NCBI GenBank assembly: GCA_001839685.1
Contig: MLAK01001038.1
Location: 115,136 to 161,656, forward strand
DNA from: Tritrichomonas foetus
Taxonomy: Eukaryota; Parabasalia; Tritrichomonadida; Tritrichomonadidae
Direction: 5' to 3'
Length of the DNA stretch: 46,521 bases
In this document: positions 29,107 to 38,511 of the stretch, in pieces
How positions within the stretch are numbered: position 1 is the first letter of the stretch
Layout: every line of letters starts with the position of its first letter
Translations under genes and position numbers: made by a program
The notes under the pieces: generated by a model
The model's database searches: none
What the model was told of the DNA's origin: nothing
What the model saw: the letters and a program-made list of their open reading frames with translations, nothing else

Positions 29107-30378
29107 TCAAAAGAAATCACTTCCATTATTACTTAATTCATCTGTTTCTAGGTAAAATTCTTGATTAAATTGATTATTCTTCTGATTGAATCTGTTCATT
29201 TCTTCACTATTTTCTTCAGTAATCGTTCCAAGTTTATTTGTCGGATTGTTATTCATATTTTTTATTGATTCACCTGGGCGCCAAGATTGCTGAAATGAGT
29301 GATTTGATGAACTGATACCATTCGAATCAGAAACAGTCACAACTTCATGAACATTTTTCTTTGGTGAATCACTTTGTGGAGATGAGTCGGAAATCACAAA
29401 CACGTTTGTTGATTCATTCAATCTCGAATTATTGAATTTTCCAAAATTAGCCTTCGATATTGTAATTTCTCCTTCTTCCTCTTCTTCATCAAGAAATACT
29501 GGTTTATTCCTTTGAGCATTTACACCATTATTATTTTGATTGTTATCCACTGTATTGAATCTCGATATTAATGGAAAATTATTTTGGTTATTGTTATAAT
29601 TGTCATTGCTTTTATTATTGTTCGGATTAATAACATTAATGTTATTGGGTGTATTGCTTACATTTGTATGATTTTGAATTTGATTGAATGATGAATTCGA
29701 GTTTTTACTTTGTGGTGAATGCGACTTATGACTTTGTGGCGAATTCTGTGTAGAGCTTTCAGTATATTGATCTATTTTATTATTAACTTTCATGAGCTTC
29801 TTTCTGAAGAAGTTCTGTAATCGCATTTCACTGCTTTTCTGGTCTAATAAAAATTGATCACCAATTGTTTCGATTGTCTGCTTTAATTTTGATTCAGTTT
29901 GGAAAGGATCACCAGATTGAGTTAATCCTGTATAATGTGGTGTTCTCATTGTTTGCCATATTACCGATAAGTCAGCATGATGCGTGAAAATATGAAGATC
30001 AAGGAATTTTATAGCAACAAAACCTTTTTGGCAAACTGGACAACTTACGCCAATTACATTACATGGCTTATTTTTAATCTTATCTATTCTATTATGCAAT
30101 CTCTCATTCGCTTTCATTTCTTCCTTTAATTTTCGTTTTAATCTTTGGTTACTTTGTTTCATGGTTTTAACAATCACTTGAAGAATTCCAAGAAACTTTG
30201 AGGATAGTTCTTGTGAAAGGCCTTCGAAACTCGTCGTTCTTAGAAAATCTTCAATGATTATTTCCATTGTTGCTTTGTCACGTGAAAGAAGGAGTGCAGA
30301 TGAATCAACAGCTGCTATAAAATTCCAATCCAATCCCACTGGGGACCGAAAAAAACTCTCTGGGAGAGGATCAAACAT
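29107..30378 (-). CDS. DZIP1-like C2H2 zinc-finger protein (ciliary base)
   Basis: Encodes 423 residues. Residues 14-110 match the DZIP1 N-terminal region: GLDWNFIAAVDSSALL (compare the family's IDWRxIxAVDVDxV), a helical segment, then a basic coiled coil KQSNQRLKRKLKEEMKANERL. It is followed directly by one C2H2 finger, CPVCQKGFVAIKFLDLHIFTHH (C113, C116, H129, H133 or H134), just where DZIP1 has CHLCDKAFMN..FLxxHIxRRH. The C-terminal 250 residues are low-complexity, rich in Asn and Ser (poly-N blocks), and presumably disordered. DZIP1/Iguana proteins act at the basal body and transition zone in cilium formation. Trichomonads have several flagella, so this role fits. Only the N-terminal 140 residues carry the signal; the cytoplasmic tail is not comparable. 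Confidence 0.8.
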   Translation of the reverse strand: MFDPLPESFFRSPVGLDWNFIAAVDSSALLLSRDKATMEIIIEDFLRTTSFEGLSQELSSKFLGILQVIVKTMKQSNQRLKRKLKEEMKANERLHNRIDKIKNKPCNVIGVSCPVCQKGFVAIKFLDLHIFTHHADLSVIWQTMRTPHYTGLTQSGDPFQTESKLKQTIETIGDQFLLDQKSSEMRLQNFFRKKLMKVNNKIDQYTESSTQNSPQSHKSHSPQSKNSNSSFNQIQNHTNVSNTPNNINVINPNNNKSNDNYNNNQNNFPLISRFNTVDNNQNNNGVNAQRNKPVFLDEEEEEGEITISKANFGKFNNSRLNESTNVFVISDSSPQSDSPKKNVHEVVTVSDSNGISSSNHSFQQSWRPGESIKNMNNNPTNKLGTITEENSEEMNRFNQKNNQFNQEFYLETDELSNNGSDFF

Positions 30379-30584
30379 ACCGCGAAATTTTAAAATCTAA
30401 AACTTTTTCAACTTATATTTGCTCCAATTCAATAACTTTTTCGTAAGATATATGTTCGAATATGTTGTTTTTTTCAAAAGAATCAACCATATATATACTG
30501 AAAATAAAACGTGATATATAATAATTATATTGAAAAATTACACATGTCGAATAAAAATTAAGAAAAAAATCATGACTAGATTTA

Positions 30585-31766
30585 ATGATTTTTTTCCTTT
30601 TTCTTGGTGCTGTTTCGTCATGTCAAGCGCAAAGTCTCATAATACTAAACTCCATTTTAAAGGTACATAATATCACATATACATCACGTAGCTCCATTTC
30701 CTCTCCATATTTATTTTCACCACTTTTTTTAGGAATTCCAACGAGCCAAACCAATTTTATTCATTTAAAAGACATGCATTTTACTAAAGTGTCACAATCG
30801 GTCTTTTATGGAAATTTTAAAAGTGTTTTGATCAAAGATTCTTCTTTCAGACAAATGGCCAAGCCAATTCATATAGAATCAACAGAATATTTTAAAGATA
30901 GGATTCTTGATCGTGTTACATATTCTTCTACAACAATTTCTTTAATAAACACATTATTTGAAGCATTGCAATCAAATTCAAAAGGTGGTGCTTTCTATTC
31001 AATTAATTGTCAAGTGGATTTTTCACATTGCTTATTTTCTGAAAATCGTGCACCAAATGGCGCTTCAATTGCTTTAGAAAATTGCCATGCGAAAATATTA
31101 TTCACAAACTTTTCCCATAATTTTGCCGAGATTGATGCAGCTGTTTTATATTCTGAAAAAAGCGAAGTTGTTTTTCATAAGTGCACAATAAGAGATTGCA
31201 AATCAGAAAAATCATCAGGATCAATATTTTCACAAGAATCAAAACTCACTTTAAATCAATGTATATTCTTTCAAAACTACGCTGAAGACACTGCTGGCGT
31301 TTTAACATTGAATAATTCCATTTTATCTTCGAAAGACTGCTTCTTTATGAATAATGAATGTAAATTACTCAACTCTGGATCAGTTGCTTCAGTTTTAAAT
31401 TCGTCATGCCTGTATGAACATACTTCTTTTGATCAGAATAAAAATGGAATTGAAAAAAAGCCTGAAAATTTGTTTTCGGTTGATGATCGATCAAATCTCA
31501 CTATTATTTCTTCATCTTGTGTGAGTAATCCAAATCTAAAGGCCGGAAATTATGGTAATATTGTGTATGATACATCAACTTTGTTTCCCGGAAATTGCCC
31601 GCGTGAAGATCCAACAATTCCTGAAATTCAAGAAGAATTTAGAGCTTTTATTGAAGTGAAATCTGCAATTAGATCGAAAGGATTTATTGTATCAATTATT
31701 TTGCTGATTGCTGTTTCAATTCTTGTATTTACATCGCTTCCATTTTTGGTAGTTGAAATAGACTAG
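30585..31766 (+). CDS. Pmp-like beta-helix surface protein with C-terminal membrane anchor
   Basis: Encodes 393 residues. MIFFLFLGAVSSCQAQS is a clear signal peptide and fixes the start at 30585. The body has repeating beta-helix rungs of the polymorphic-membrane-protein kind: KGGAFYSINCQVDFSHCLFSEN, NGASIALENCHAKILFTNFSHN, KSSGSIFSQESKLTLNQCIFFQN. A single membrane span near the end (FIVSIILLIAVSILVFTSLPFLV) leaves almost no cytoplasmic tail. It shares the plan of the Pmp-like gene at 1416-3071 but has no lysine stalk and a much shorter tail. Likely an extracellular type I surface protein; ligand unknown. Divergent from the DZIP1-like gene across 206 bp. Confidence 0.78.
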   Translation: MIFFLFLGAVSSCQAQSLIILNSILKVHNITYTSRSSISSPYLFSPLFLGIPTSQTNFIHLKDMHFTKVSQSVFYGNFKSVLIKDSSFRQMAKPIHIESTEYFKDRILDRVTYSSTTISLINTLFEALQSNSKGGAFYSINCQVDFSHCLFSENRAPNGASIALENCHAKILFTNFSHNFAEIDAAVLYSEKSEVVFHKCTIRDCKSEKSSGSIFSQESKLTLNQCIFFQNYAEDTAGVLTLNNSILSSKDCFFMNNECKLLNSGSVASVLNSSCLYEHTSFDQNKNGIEKKPENLFSVDDRSNLTIISSSCVSNPNLKAGNYGNIVYDTSTLFPGNCPREDPTIPEIQEEFRAFIEVKSAIRSKGFIVSIILLIAVSILVFTSLPFLVVEID

Positions 31767-31985
31767 ATTGTTTTTGTATTATATTGTAAATAAATCTTGT
31801 TTTTACTAACAATCACTTTCATGTTTACGTTTATTTTACTTTTCATTTTAAATCCCTATTTTGAACCCTATTTTTACTGGTTTGCAATGTATCATTATCA
31901 GTCCTAACTTGGGTAATCACGTCATTTAGATTCTTAAAGTATTGTAATATTCAAATTTTTATCGTATCATTCAATTCCTTGATTG

Positions 31986-33569
31986 ATGGATGGAGGAAAC
32001 AACGAAGGTTTTGTGCTCGACCAAAAGGGGCACTACTACATTATCGAAGGACTATGCAAAGAAAAGTTTTTAACAACCCCTAAGTACAATCAGCTCGGTA
32101 CCAAATTTTTCGATCGTTCATTTAAAAACGAAACATACGAATTTCTTTTTCTTGGTTTTCGCAACGAAGTTTCAATTCAAGCAATGACGATTTTTTTCCA
32201 AAATTTCGATCCTGCGTTTAATGAAAGTCGAATCTCGCACGTTCCTCCACTCGAAGAAACCGACGAAAATGCCGATAAAACCACGCTTTACTTTTGCAAC
32301 GTTCCGCCAGAAATAATAGATTATTTTGATAATTTAATCAATTCGATTTTACCGAAAATGTGCGTCACAAAAATACCAAGTCAAGAAAATCCAATGATAT
32401 TCAAAGTTATTCCTCGCTCTGTTGAAGTTTTCGATCGAGTTTATCGATTAATCACCGGAATCAAATTCAAACAAAATAAACGAATTTTTGCTACAGCAAA
32501 TGATACAGAATTGCCTGTTATTTATATTGCCAATGTCGGCTTGACATCCGTTGAGATGTTCAAACAAGTTTTCTCCAACTTTTTCACTAATATGATCGAC
32601 GTTATTTACCAACAAGAAAAAGACGTCTTTTATGCACTATTTCCAGACAACGAATCTGCTTGGGATATCATTTCAAAGTTCAATTACGGACGTGTTGGTG
32701 ACAAAATTGTGGAAATTACTCATTTCTATGACATCAAAACAATGAATTCAATGAAACAATGGAAAATTAAAATTTCTGGCATAAAAGAGCATTTACTAAC
32801 TGGTCATGATTCAAACAATTATCAGAGTTTCCATGACATTTATTCATTCTTTAAAAAATATGGTCCAGTTCACACAATTTTCAAAGAATTTGGAAAAAAT
32901 CAAGAAATTTATTCAATTCAATACGTTTTTAAAGAAAGTGCACTTCAAGCGTTTGAACAAATTCCTGATGACTATCCTTTACTAACTATCACACAAGCAC
33001 CATTAGCAATGGGACTATATTTATATGAAATTAGTCCAAAAGCAACAATAGATGATATTTTTGCATTATTTTCTGACTGTGATGAAAATATTCAAATTTT
33101 CCAGATTCATATAAATGCCTCGAAAAATCCAATCTTTAGACCTTATGCTTCTGTCGTATTTAAGTCAATGGATGATCGAGAAGAAGCATTAAGAATCTTA
33201 CCAGATAAATTTATGGATGGCTTAAAGATTCAAATTGAGCCTCAAGATTTAGATTTCAAAGAAATTAATCAGAACTTAAAAGATAAAACCAAATTATCTG
33301 AAGAAGAAAATGCAATTATTTTCCCAACAATTCCACCAAACCTTAAAAGAGAAGATATCATTGCAGCTTGCGCTCAATTTGGAACACTTGAATCATGTAG
33401 AATGAATCCAATTAACAGTCCAAAAACTGCTGTTGTTTCTTTCACAGACGAATCTGCTTTTGAAGAGGCACTTCAAAAAGGAGTAATGCTCAAACGAAAA
33501 CATATAAAAGTGAGAAAATACAATAATAATCCTGGAAGTAGTGCGGACACAACAGGATCAATTTTCTAA
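31986..33569 (+). CDS. Multi-RRM-like RNA-binding protein
   Basis: Encodes about 527 residues from the ATG at 31986 (the frame opens at a TTG one codon before). At least four segments have the beta-alpha-beta-beta-alpha-beta spacing of RRMs: TTLYFCNVPPEIIDYFDNLI..; PVIYIANVGLTSVEMFKQVF..; LGLYLYEISP-type ATIDDIFALFSD..YASVVFKSMDDREEAL; and AIIFPTIPPNLKREDIIAACAQFGTLESCRMN..AVVSFTDESAFEEAL. The aromatic RNP1 residues are only partly kept (YASVVF, AVVSF). The layout is reminiscent of poly(A)-binding-type tandem RRMs, but I see no MLLE domain. RNA target unknown. Confidence 0.65.
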   Translation: MDGGNNEGFVLDQKGHYYIIEGLCKEKFLTTPKYNQLGTKFFDRSFKNETYEFLFLGFRNEVSIQAMTIFFQNFDPAFNESRISHVPPLEETDENADKTTLYFCNVPPEIIDYFDNLINSILPKMCVTKIPSQENPMIFKVIPRSVEVFDRVYRLITGIKFKQNKRIFATANDTELPVIYIANVGLTSVEMFKQVFSNFFTNMIDVIYQQEKDVFYALFPDNESAWDIISKFNYGRVGDKIVEITHFYDIKTMNSMKQWKIKISGIKEHLLTGHDSNNYQSFHDIYSFFKKYGPVHTIFKEFGKNQEIYSIQYVFKESALQAFEQIPDDYPLLTITQAPLAMGLYLYEISPKATIDDIFALFSDCDENIQIFQIHINASKNPIFRPYASVVFKSMDDREEALRILPDKFMDGLKIQIEPQDLDFKEINQNLKDKTKLSEEENAIIFPTIPPNLKREDIIAACAQFGTLESCRMNPINSPKTAVVSFTDESAFEEALQKGVMLKRKHIKVRKYNNNPGSSADTTGSIF

Positions 33570-33956
33570 ACATAATAAATACAATTATTATTGATTTTGG
33601 TGATGAAACTCAAAGATATAATTTACATTATATATTTTATTTAAATTATATCTACGAGTATTCATTATTTATATGAAACAAAATCACATCCAAATAAAGA
33701 TATTTAAAATATTTAACAAAAACCAAACTGAAAAAATAAAATAAATTTTTATCAACATAAAAATAAAACCAAATTTAAAAAATACAACCAAATTTTTAAA
33801 ATAATAAATATATAAAATCATTAATTTACTGTTTCTTTTATTTCTAACACTCTTAAATATTTCCCTATTCTCCGAAATTCTCCATTCACCAAATAAATAA
33901 TTTGAACTATTAAAAATGATTTTGGATTAACCAAAAACCTAACATTTTACAAGGAT
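33570..33956. other. Convergent intergenic spacer, extremely AT-rich
   Basis: This 387-bp stretch has runs of AAATAAAA and TTTAAA between two convergent genes. It holds only 3' flanks as far as I can see. Confidence 0.5.
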
Positions 33957-34583
33957 TTAAAATGCGCTGTATGAAAGCTTTTTTGATCTTCTTGGATCAT
34001 CATTGTTTTTTGTCCTTTGTTGTCTCCTTGCTGATTCACTTCTCCTTTTTCTTCGACTTTGTTCAAGAAATCGCGAGTGTTCAGGTGTGAAGCTTTTATC
34101 TTTTAGCATAAACCAGTTTGCAGCAGGTGGACGGTTCCACTCATCATCCACCCTTCTCATTTCACTTGCAATATGCTCTGCTCGAAATTTCAGTTCTTTC
34201 CGGGCAGTTTCGAATGCATCAAATGCCATGATGTCATTTTGATATGGTGTAAAGCATTCATTTATTCTTCCAATTGGTGCTGGCCTGACATGTGATGGTG
34301 ACATGCAAGTGCTTTCGCGCAGGATTTGTAAAGTCTTTGAAAATTCAATCGGCTCAATTCCCGCGCCTTTTCCTTCCCAGTAAGACAGTCCAACCCCATC
34401 AGTTGGAAGTGGTGGTGAATATGGCTTAAAAACAGAGGTTTTGGTATACGTGTGAGTATCAACGTGAATATTTAATTTCCTACTCGGCTGAGATTTTCGG
34501 CCCAGATTAGGAGGTGTTTGATGATGTGCTCTATACCACTCCTCTCTTGATTTCTCCAACCGGTTCATTTTTAAGCCATACAT
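33957..34583 (-). CDS. Conserved-looking basic protein, function unknown
   Basis: Encodes 208 residues from the ATG at 34583; a second ATG five codons on is possible. The sequence is not low-complexity: MNRLEKSREEWYRAHHQTPP at the N-terminus, a Pro-rich middle, then DAFETARKELKFRAEHIASEMRRVDDEWNRPP and a very basic C-terminus (SRRKRRSESARRQQRTK). No domain is recognised. The basic tail could direct it to the nucleus or bind nucleic acid or microtubules, but this is guesswork. Divergent from the tail-anchored protein gene across 118 bp. Confidence 0.65.
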   Translation of the reverse strand: MYGLKMNRLEKSREEWYRAHHQTPPNLGRKSQPSRKLNIHVDTHTYTKTSVFKPYSPPLPTDGVGLSYWEGKGAGIEPIEFSKTLQILRESTCMSPSHVRPAPIGRINECFTPYQNDIMAFDAFETARKELKFRAEHIASEMRRVDDEWNRPPAANWFMLKDKSFTPEHSRFLEQSRRKRRSESARRQQRTKNNDDPRRSKKLSYSAF

Positions 34584-34701
34584 TCGTGACGAAATAAATT
34601 TCTATTTAAATCTGGCCATTAGATCTCGTTTTCTATTGATATCTGGTTAATTGATTGAATTGATAAATATATTTGCTAAAATCTGTAATTTAGAATATAC
34701 A

Positions 34702-35217
34702 ATGAGTGAAGATGGAATTCATCAATCATCTGATAATTTATCCATGAATAATACCACAATTGAAAAACTTGGAAGCTATAATCATTGTGTTGCTCTTATT
34801 GAAAAAGAAACTAAAATCCCAAATTTTATAAAATATATAAAAGTGATAGATCAACATTTTGGAGTCACGCCTGTATCAAGTACTGATGACTTGATGAGGA
34901 GTGCCATCAAATCTGATAATAGAGATATAATTGTTTTGTCTGGATATGCACACATGCTCCTCGCTGAACAAATGTACCAGCAAAACTACGACATTGAAGA
35001 TATTAATAAAGAGATCAGTAAAGCTGAAGCACTTTTGGATTTTGCTAATCTTGGTGGAAATCATCCACTTCTACCAAGAACAATGAAACTTAAGAGGAGA
35101 GTCAACTGGAAATCGTACACAAAACTTGTATTAACATGCATTTTTATATTAATAGCAATTATTTTATTAGGTTTAGGCTACAGATATGTTGATATGAATG
35201 ACATCGATTTTTTGTAA
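34702..35217 (+). CDS. Tail-anchored membrane protein, function unknown
   Basis: Encodes 171 residues from the ATG at 34702 (MSEDGIHQSSDN); the frame is open further back but without an ATG. Residues 20-115 are predicted helical (KLGSYNHCVALIEKE.., LAEQMYQQNYDIEDINKEISKAEALL). A basic cluster (KLKRRVNWKSYTK) precedes a single span near the C-terminus (LVLTCIFILIAIILLGLG), leaving a dozen residues outside. This is the form of a tail-anchored protein of the ER, mitochondrion-related hydrogenosome or vesicles. A SNARE is possible but there is no clear heptad with a central Q or R. Confidence 0.6.
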   Translation: MSEDGIHQSSDNLSMNNTTIEKLGSYNHCVALIEKETKIPNFIKYIKVIDQHFGVTPVSSTDDLMRSAIKSDNRDIIVLSGYAHMLLAEQMYQQNYDIEDINKEISKAEALLDFANLGGNHPLLPRTMKLKRRVNWKSYTKLVLTCIFILIAIILLGLGYRYVDMNDIDFL

Positions 35218-36089
35218 AATTCGAAATATTTGTTTTTAAAATAAAAAACATAATAATAAAAGTTATCACTTACTTCACATTGACAGTTTAGAGACATAAT
35301 ATGTATAAGTTTTTACGATAAAATTTTTCTTGTTTTCATTCTTTATTTACCTTCAATGAGCGGCTAAAACATTGGACAAAGTTGTAATTTGCAGTGAATG
35401 AATCGAATCGACTTTTTTTTTCCTCCCTTGCCTTTGGCTTCCATACAAAAGGGAGAAATTACCAGAATTTCCAAGACACCAAAGTTCAGATTTTTTAAAA
35501 GAAGAATGCATATTCGATAATGAATTCATAATCGGTAATTGATCATAAATCAAAACATAGAAAATTGATACAATCTAACTGAAAAATCGATTTTTCAGTT
35601 ATAATTCTTCTGGTCATAATTGGGCTTCTCCAAATAACCATAAAATTTAGAACAGAATGCAATTTTGTGAACTGTAAAATGACTGCAATAGGATTTCAAG
35701 ACTATCCAGCTATCTAATTGCATGTTTATTATTAATAATAATCATAACTATGGTGCCATCAATCTGATAAAAGTAAATATTATTATAGACCATTTCGATT
35801 TTCGAGAAAATTCCATTATAAATCAGATAATATTACTCAGAGAAGGATCTCTTGGAATTATCAGTTATTCATTTGATTTCAAAATCACAGGACATCATAT
35901 CTGTCAATTGATCTTTATAATGAAAATAAAGCCAAATTTACCAACTGTAATGAAAATATAAAAAAATAAAGAAACAAAACCCATCGAACTATAGAGTTTA
36001 CTAACAAAGATGCATTAAAAAATACATAAAATTAAACTATGAAAAGTAAGAATTAAAAATAAAAATTCAAAGACATACCTTAAAGAAAA
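35218..36089. other. Intergenic region with palindrome
   Basis: This 870-bp gap between convergent genes holds the 26-bp palindrome at 35576 and a GC-richer hairpin-like segment (CTCCCTT ... AAGGGAG) at about 35423-35456. Short open frames here (35722-35961 plus; 35353-35553 minus) have no coding character. Confidence 0.5.
35576..35601. repeat. Perfect 26-bp palindrome
   Basis: The 26 bp from 35576 to 35601 read the same on both strands, centred on ATCGAT, with outer arms TAACTG and CAGTTA. There is no spacer between the arms. It lies in non-coding DNA about 360 bp beyond the tail-anchored gene. It could be a dimer-binding site, a cruciform or a transcribed hairpin. Confidence 0.9.
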
Positions 36090-37661
36090 TCATCCAATTT
36101 TCCAAATTTCGAGATCAATAATTTTGAAATTCGATGTCTTTGTCAAACAAGGTGACCCAAAAGTTGGACATGGCTCAGAAATTGCAGAAAGTAGTTTTCC
36201 ATCAATCCAAATTGCAGATGAGCCACCTCCACCAATGGATATTTCAGTTTGTGTGCTTGACACGAAATATTCATTATTTGCGATTGACCATTTATAAACT
36301 TCAAACTTTGGAGATGTTCTGAAAATAAAAACTTCACCATTTCCATAATAATGTCGAGAGAACTTCAATCCACATGAAATATATGATCCTATATTTTCAC
36401 CGATATCTGTTTGAAGTAAAAGTACAACTGGTGAAGCTTTTTCTGTCCGTCGAAAGAAAGTCGTATAGCTGGCTCCGTCCACCGACAATCTGTACAATAG
36501 CTTCCATTGCATGTTTCTGAAACGATAGGGCATATTTGCACGAACATTGTCGATGTCTGACTGAGTTAATATTGTTGACGGATCACCTACTATTTGTACT
36601 TGCGATAATCTAATTCTTTTGCGTGGTGGTGGCAATGTTTGTATAGATTCTTCACAAATACGAGAGCTGCTTGAAATATTTCCCATTTTATTCGATTTCA
36701 TTGCTTCGTCAACAGACGCGTTACTGCTACGGCGCCATCTGGAGGGCTGCTGCGCGCGAATTGCGTCTGGGTCAGGCGCAGGAAAGTTTTTCTGCATTTG
36801 GGCCCTTGCTGCAGCTTTTTTCACTTCATCGACGATGGTTTGAATTTTCTGAGGCGTGTCATAAAAATAAGCCATCGTCATGGTTTGAGGATTTGTATAA
36901 TCTGACAAATAGGAAATCATGATTATAAAATGCTCGCCGGATGGATGGGGTATTGAAACGCTTTCAACATGGCCGACTAGATTGATTCTCAATGGTTTCA
37001 TTCGCAGTGAATCTGGCTGAAAAACTAACGTATCATCGATGATGAAAAGCCGGCCCTTTTCTGGAGGAAATTTATTGTCTGTGTCAAAGTGGAAGCACAA
37101 GATTGGATCAGGCGGTAAGTAATCTGCGTTTTCTGGCATAACTTTGAGAATATCGCCATCGAATATCATATCGCTAAATAAGTTGTTTTGCTTCTTAATC
37201 CAAGCGACGGATGTATCGAATTTTAATGCTATACTTTGAATCGTATCTCCAGGAGCGACTATATAAGTTCGTTGGCGTGAATGTGGACTTGTTGGATTTG
37301 ATGATGGCTGGACGTCTGATGGGTTTTCTGAATAATTTCTGTTTTCATCTGTGCTCAGATTAGTATTGGTTTCGTTTTCATTTGAATTATTTGCGTTGGA
37401 ATTGGTGGTTGGATTTTCGGTATTAAAATTTTGCTTGATTTCTGGATTTGAGTCGGCCTGATAGTTTTCATCGTTATTTTTTGGAGAATTTGTTCTGTGA
37501 TTATTTGTCTCTGGAGTGGGGATTTTATCAAATTTAATATGAGGTGAAACTCCTATGTTTTTTTCATTATTTTCTTGAACAGTAGGCTGATTCAGAGGTG
37601 GCGATGCATTTTCTCGAAGCAAATTTTCGTCAATCGGTTCATCTAAGGAGTTTCTATCCAT
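36090..37661 (-). CDS. LysM-GRAM-like-TLDc protein (OXR1/NCOA7 type)
   Basis: Encodes 523 residues. An N-terminal disordered region (about 125 residues, rich in Asn, Pro and Ser) leads to a LysM motif, TYIVAPGDTIQSIALKFD..VAWIKKQNNL..DGDILKV (about residues 133-176). Then comes a region with the look of a GRAM/PH domain (GRLFIIDDTLVFQPDS). The C-terminus (about residues 363-523) is a TLDc domain: MPYRFRNMQWKLLYRLSVDGASYTTFFRR, then VLLLQTDIGENIGSYIS, GNGEVFIFR and SIGGGGSSAIWIDGKL. This domain order is that of OXR1 and NCOA7. TLDc proteins protect against oxidative stress and bind the V-ATPase in other eukaryotes. In a microaerophilic parasite a V-ATPase role is a reasonable inference. Confidence 0.88.
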   Translation of the reverse strand: MDRNSLDEPIDENLLRENASPPLNQPTVQENNEKNIGVSPHIKFDKIPTPETNNHRTNSPKNNDENYQADSNPEIKQNFNTENPTTNSNANNSNENETNTNLSTDENRNYSENPSDVQPSSNPTSPHSRQRTYIVAPGDTIQSIALKFDTSVAWIKKQNNLFSDMIFDGDILKVMPENADYLPPDPILCFHFDTDNKFPPEKGRLFIIDDTLVFQPDSLRMKPLRINLVGHVESVSIPHPSGEHFIIMISYLSDYTNPQTMTMAYFYDTPQKIQTIVDEVKKAAARAQMQKNFPAPDPDAIRAQQPSRWRRSSNASVDEAMKSNKMGNISSSSRICEESIQTLPPPRKRIRLSQVQIVGDPSTILTQSDIDNVRANMPYRFRNMQWKLLYRLSVDGASYTTFFRRTEKASPVVLLLQTDIGENIGSYISCGLKFSRHYYGNGEVFIFRTSPKFEVYKWSIANNEYFVSSTQTEISIGGGGSSAIWIDGKLLSAISEPCPTFGSPCLTKTSNFKIIDLEIWKIG

Positions 37662-38511
37662 GAAAAGGAATAAAATTACTTGGAGAATAAATTTTGGTTA
37701 AATGAAAATTTCTTGGAAATCTCTCAAAATTGAAAGAAATGAAAAGAGAAATAAAATATATTTATCTTGCTATTCAAAGTATGGATTATTTTATTATTTG
37801 ATTTTTTAAATTAAATATTTTATATTTATAATATATAATGAATAAAATATGAAAAAATATATTATAAACGAAGATATAAATGAAATGAAAAAGATAAATG
37901 AAAATTTGATTGACATTGCTCTCAAATTAAATTTTTTTTCCCCCAGAAATTCTGAAAAGAACAATGATATTTGTTTAAATTGACTTATATAATTCTGAAA
38001 AGGTTTGCAAAAGCTAATATTGAATTTAAAAAAAGATATGATGCAATTATTCTGAGGCTTATATCACCATCAGAAGTAGTAGCCGAGCTAAAACCAGGAT
38101 ATATAATTTCCTCATACTCTTTTATCATTAATTTATTCTGTTATTTATTGAAGAAGACGTTTTTTAGAAAAACGATCGATCATAAAATATACATAAAATC
38201 AAGTGTGAAATTAAGTAGATATAATTTTGATTACATTCAACTTCTACATATTCTATTCAAGTTTGATCATTCTTTTTCCAAAAATCGGATTGATCAATAT
38301 TATAATTTGATCAAATAATATAATGAACCAAAAAATATCATTAAGTGATATGCCTCTGCATTACGACCAAACTTGAAAAAGAATGCTACCAAATTTGGTC
38401 AACTCTAAAGGCGAGTTTGAAATTTCTGGCTTAACTTTGGGTCGTCATGCAGAGGTATTCATATGAAAAGAATGAAAATTCGTCATTTTGTAAATACATC
38501 AGATATATTTA
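37662..38511. other. Intergenic region with gene-fragment-like ORF and fold-back element
   Basis: From 37971 to 38318 (plus strand) a frame stays open for 115 codons without an ATG and contains a coding-looking stretch (LISPSEVVAELKPGY). I cannot name it, and it may be a decayed gene fragment. Directly after it is the inverted-repeat element at 38347-38464. The rest is AT-rich with nothing visible. Confidence 0.4.
38347..38464. repeat. Imperfect inverted-repeat (fold-back/MITE-like) element, about 118 bp
   Basis: The left arm (38347-38371, GATATGCCTCTGCATTACGA...) and right arm (38436-38464) are near-perfect reverse complements over about 25 bp, sharing CCTCTGCAT and ACGACC. Between them are a 12-bp palindrome ACCAAATTTGGT (38388-38399) and a small hairpin AACTC..GAGTT (about 38401-38417). 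Size and structure fit a small non-autonomous transposon with terminal inverted repeats, or a structured RNA. No clear target-site duplication beyond TA/AT-rich ends is visible. Confidence 0.65.

Noticed and set aside
36619..36922. Two overlapping plus-strand open frames
   Set aside because: Both are antisense to the LysM-TLDc gene and have no start context or family.
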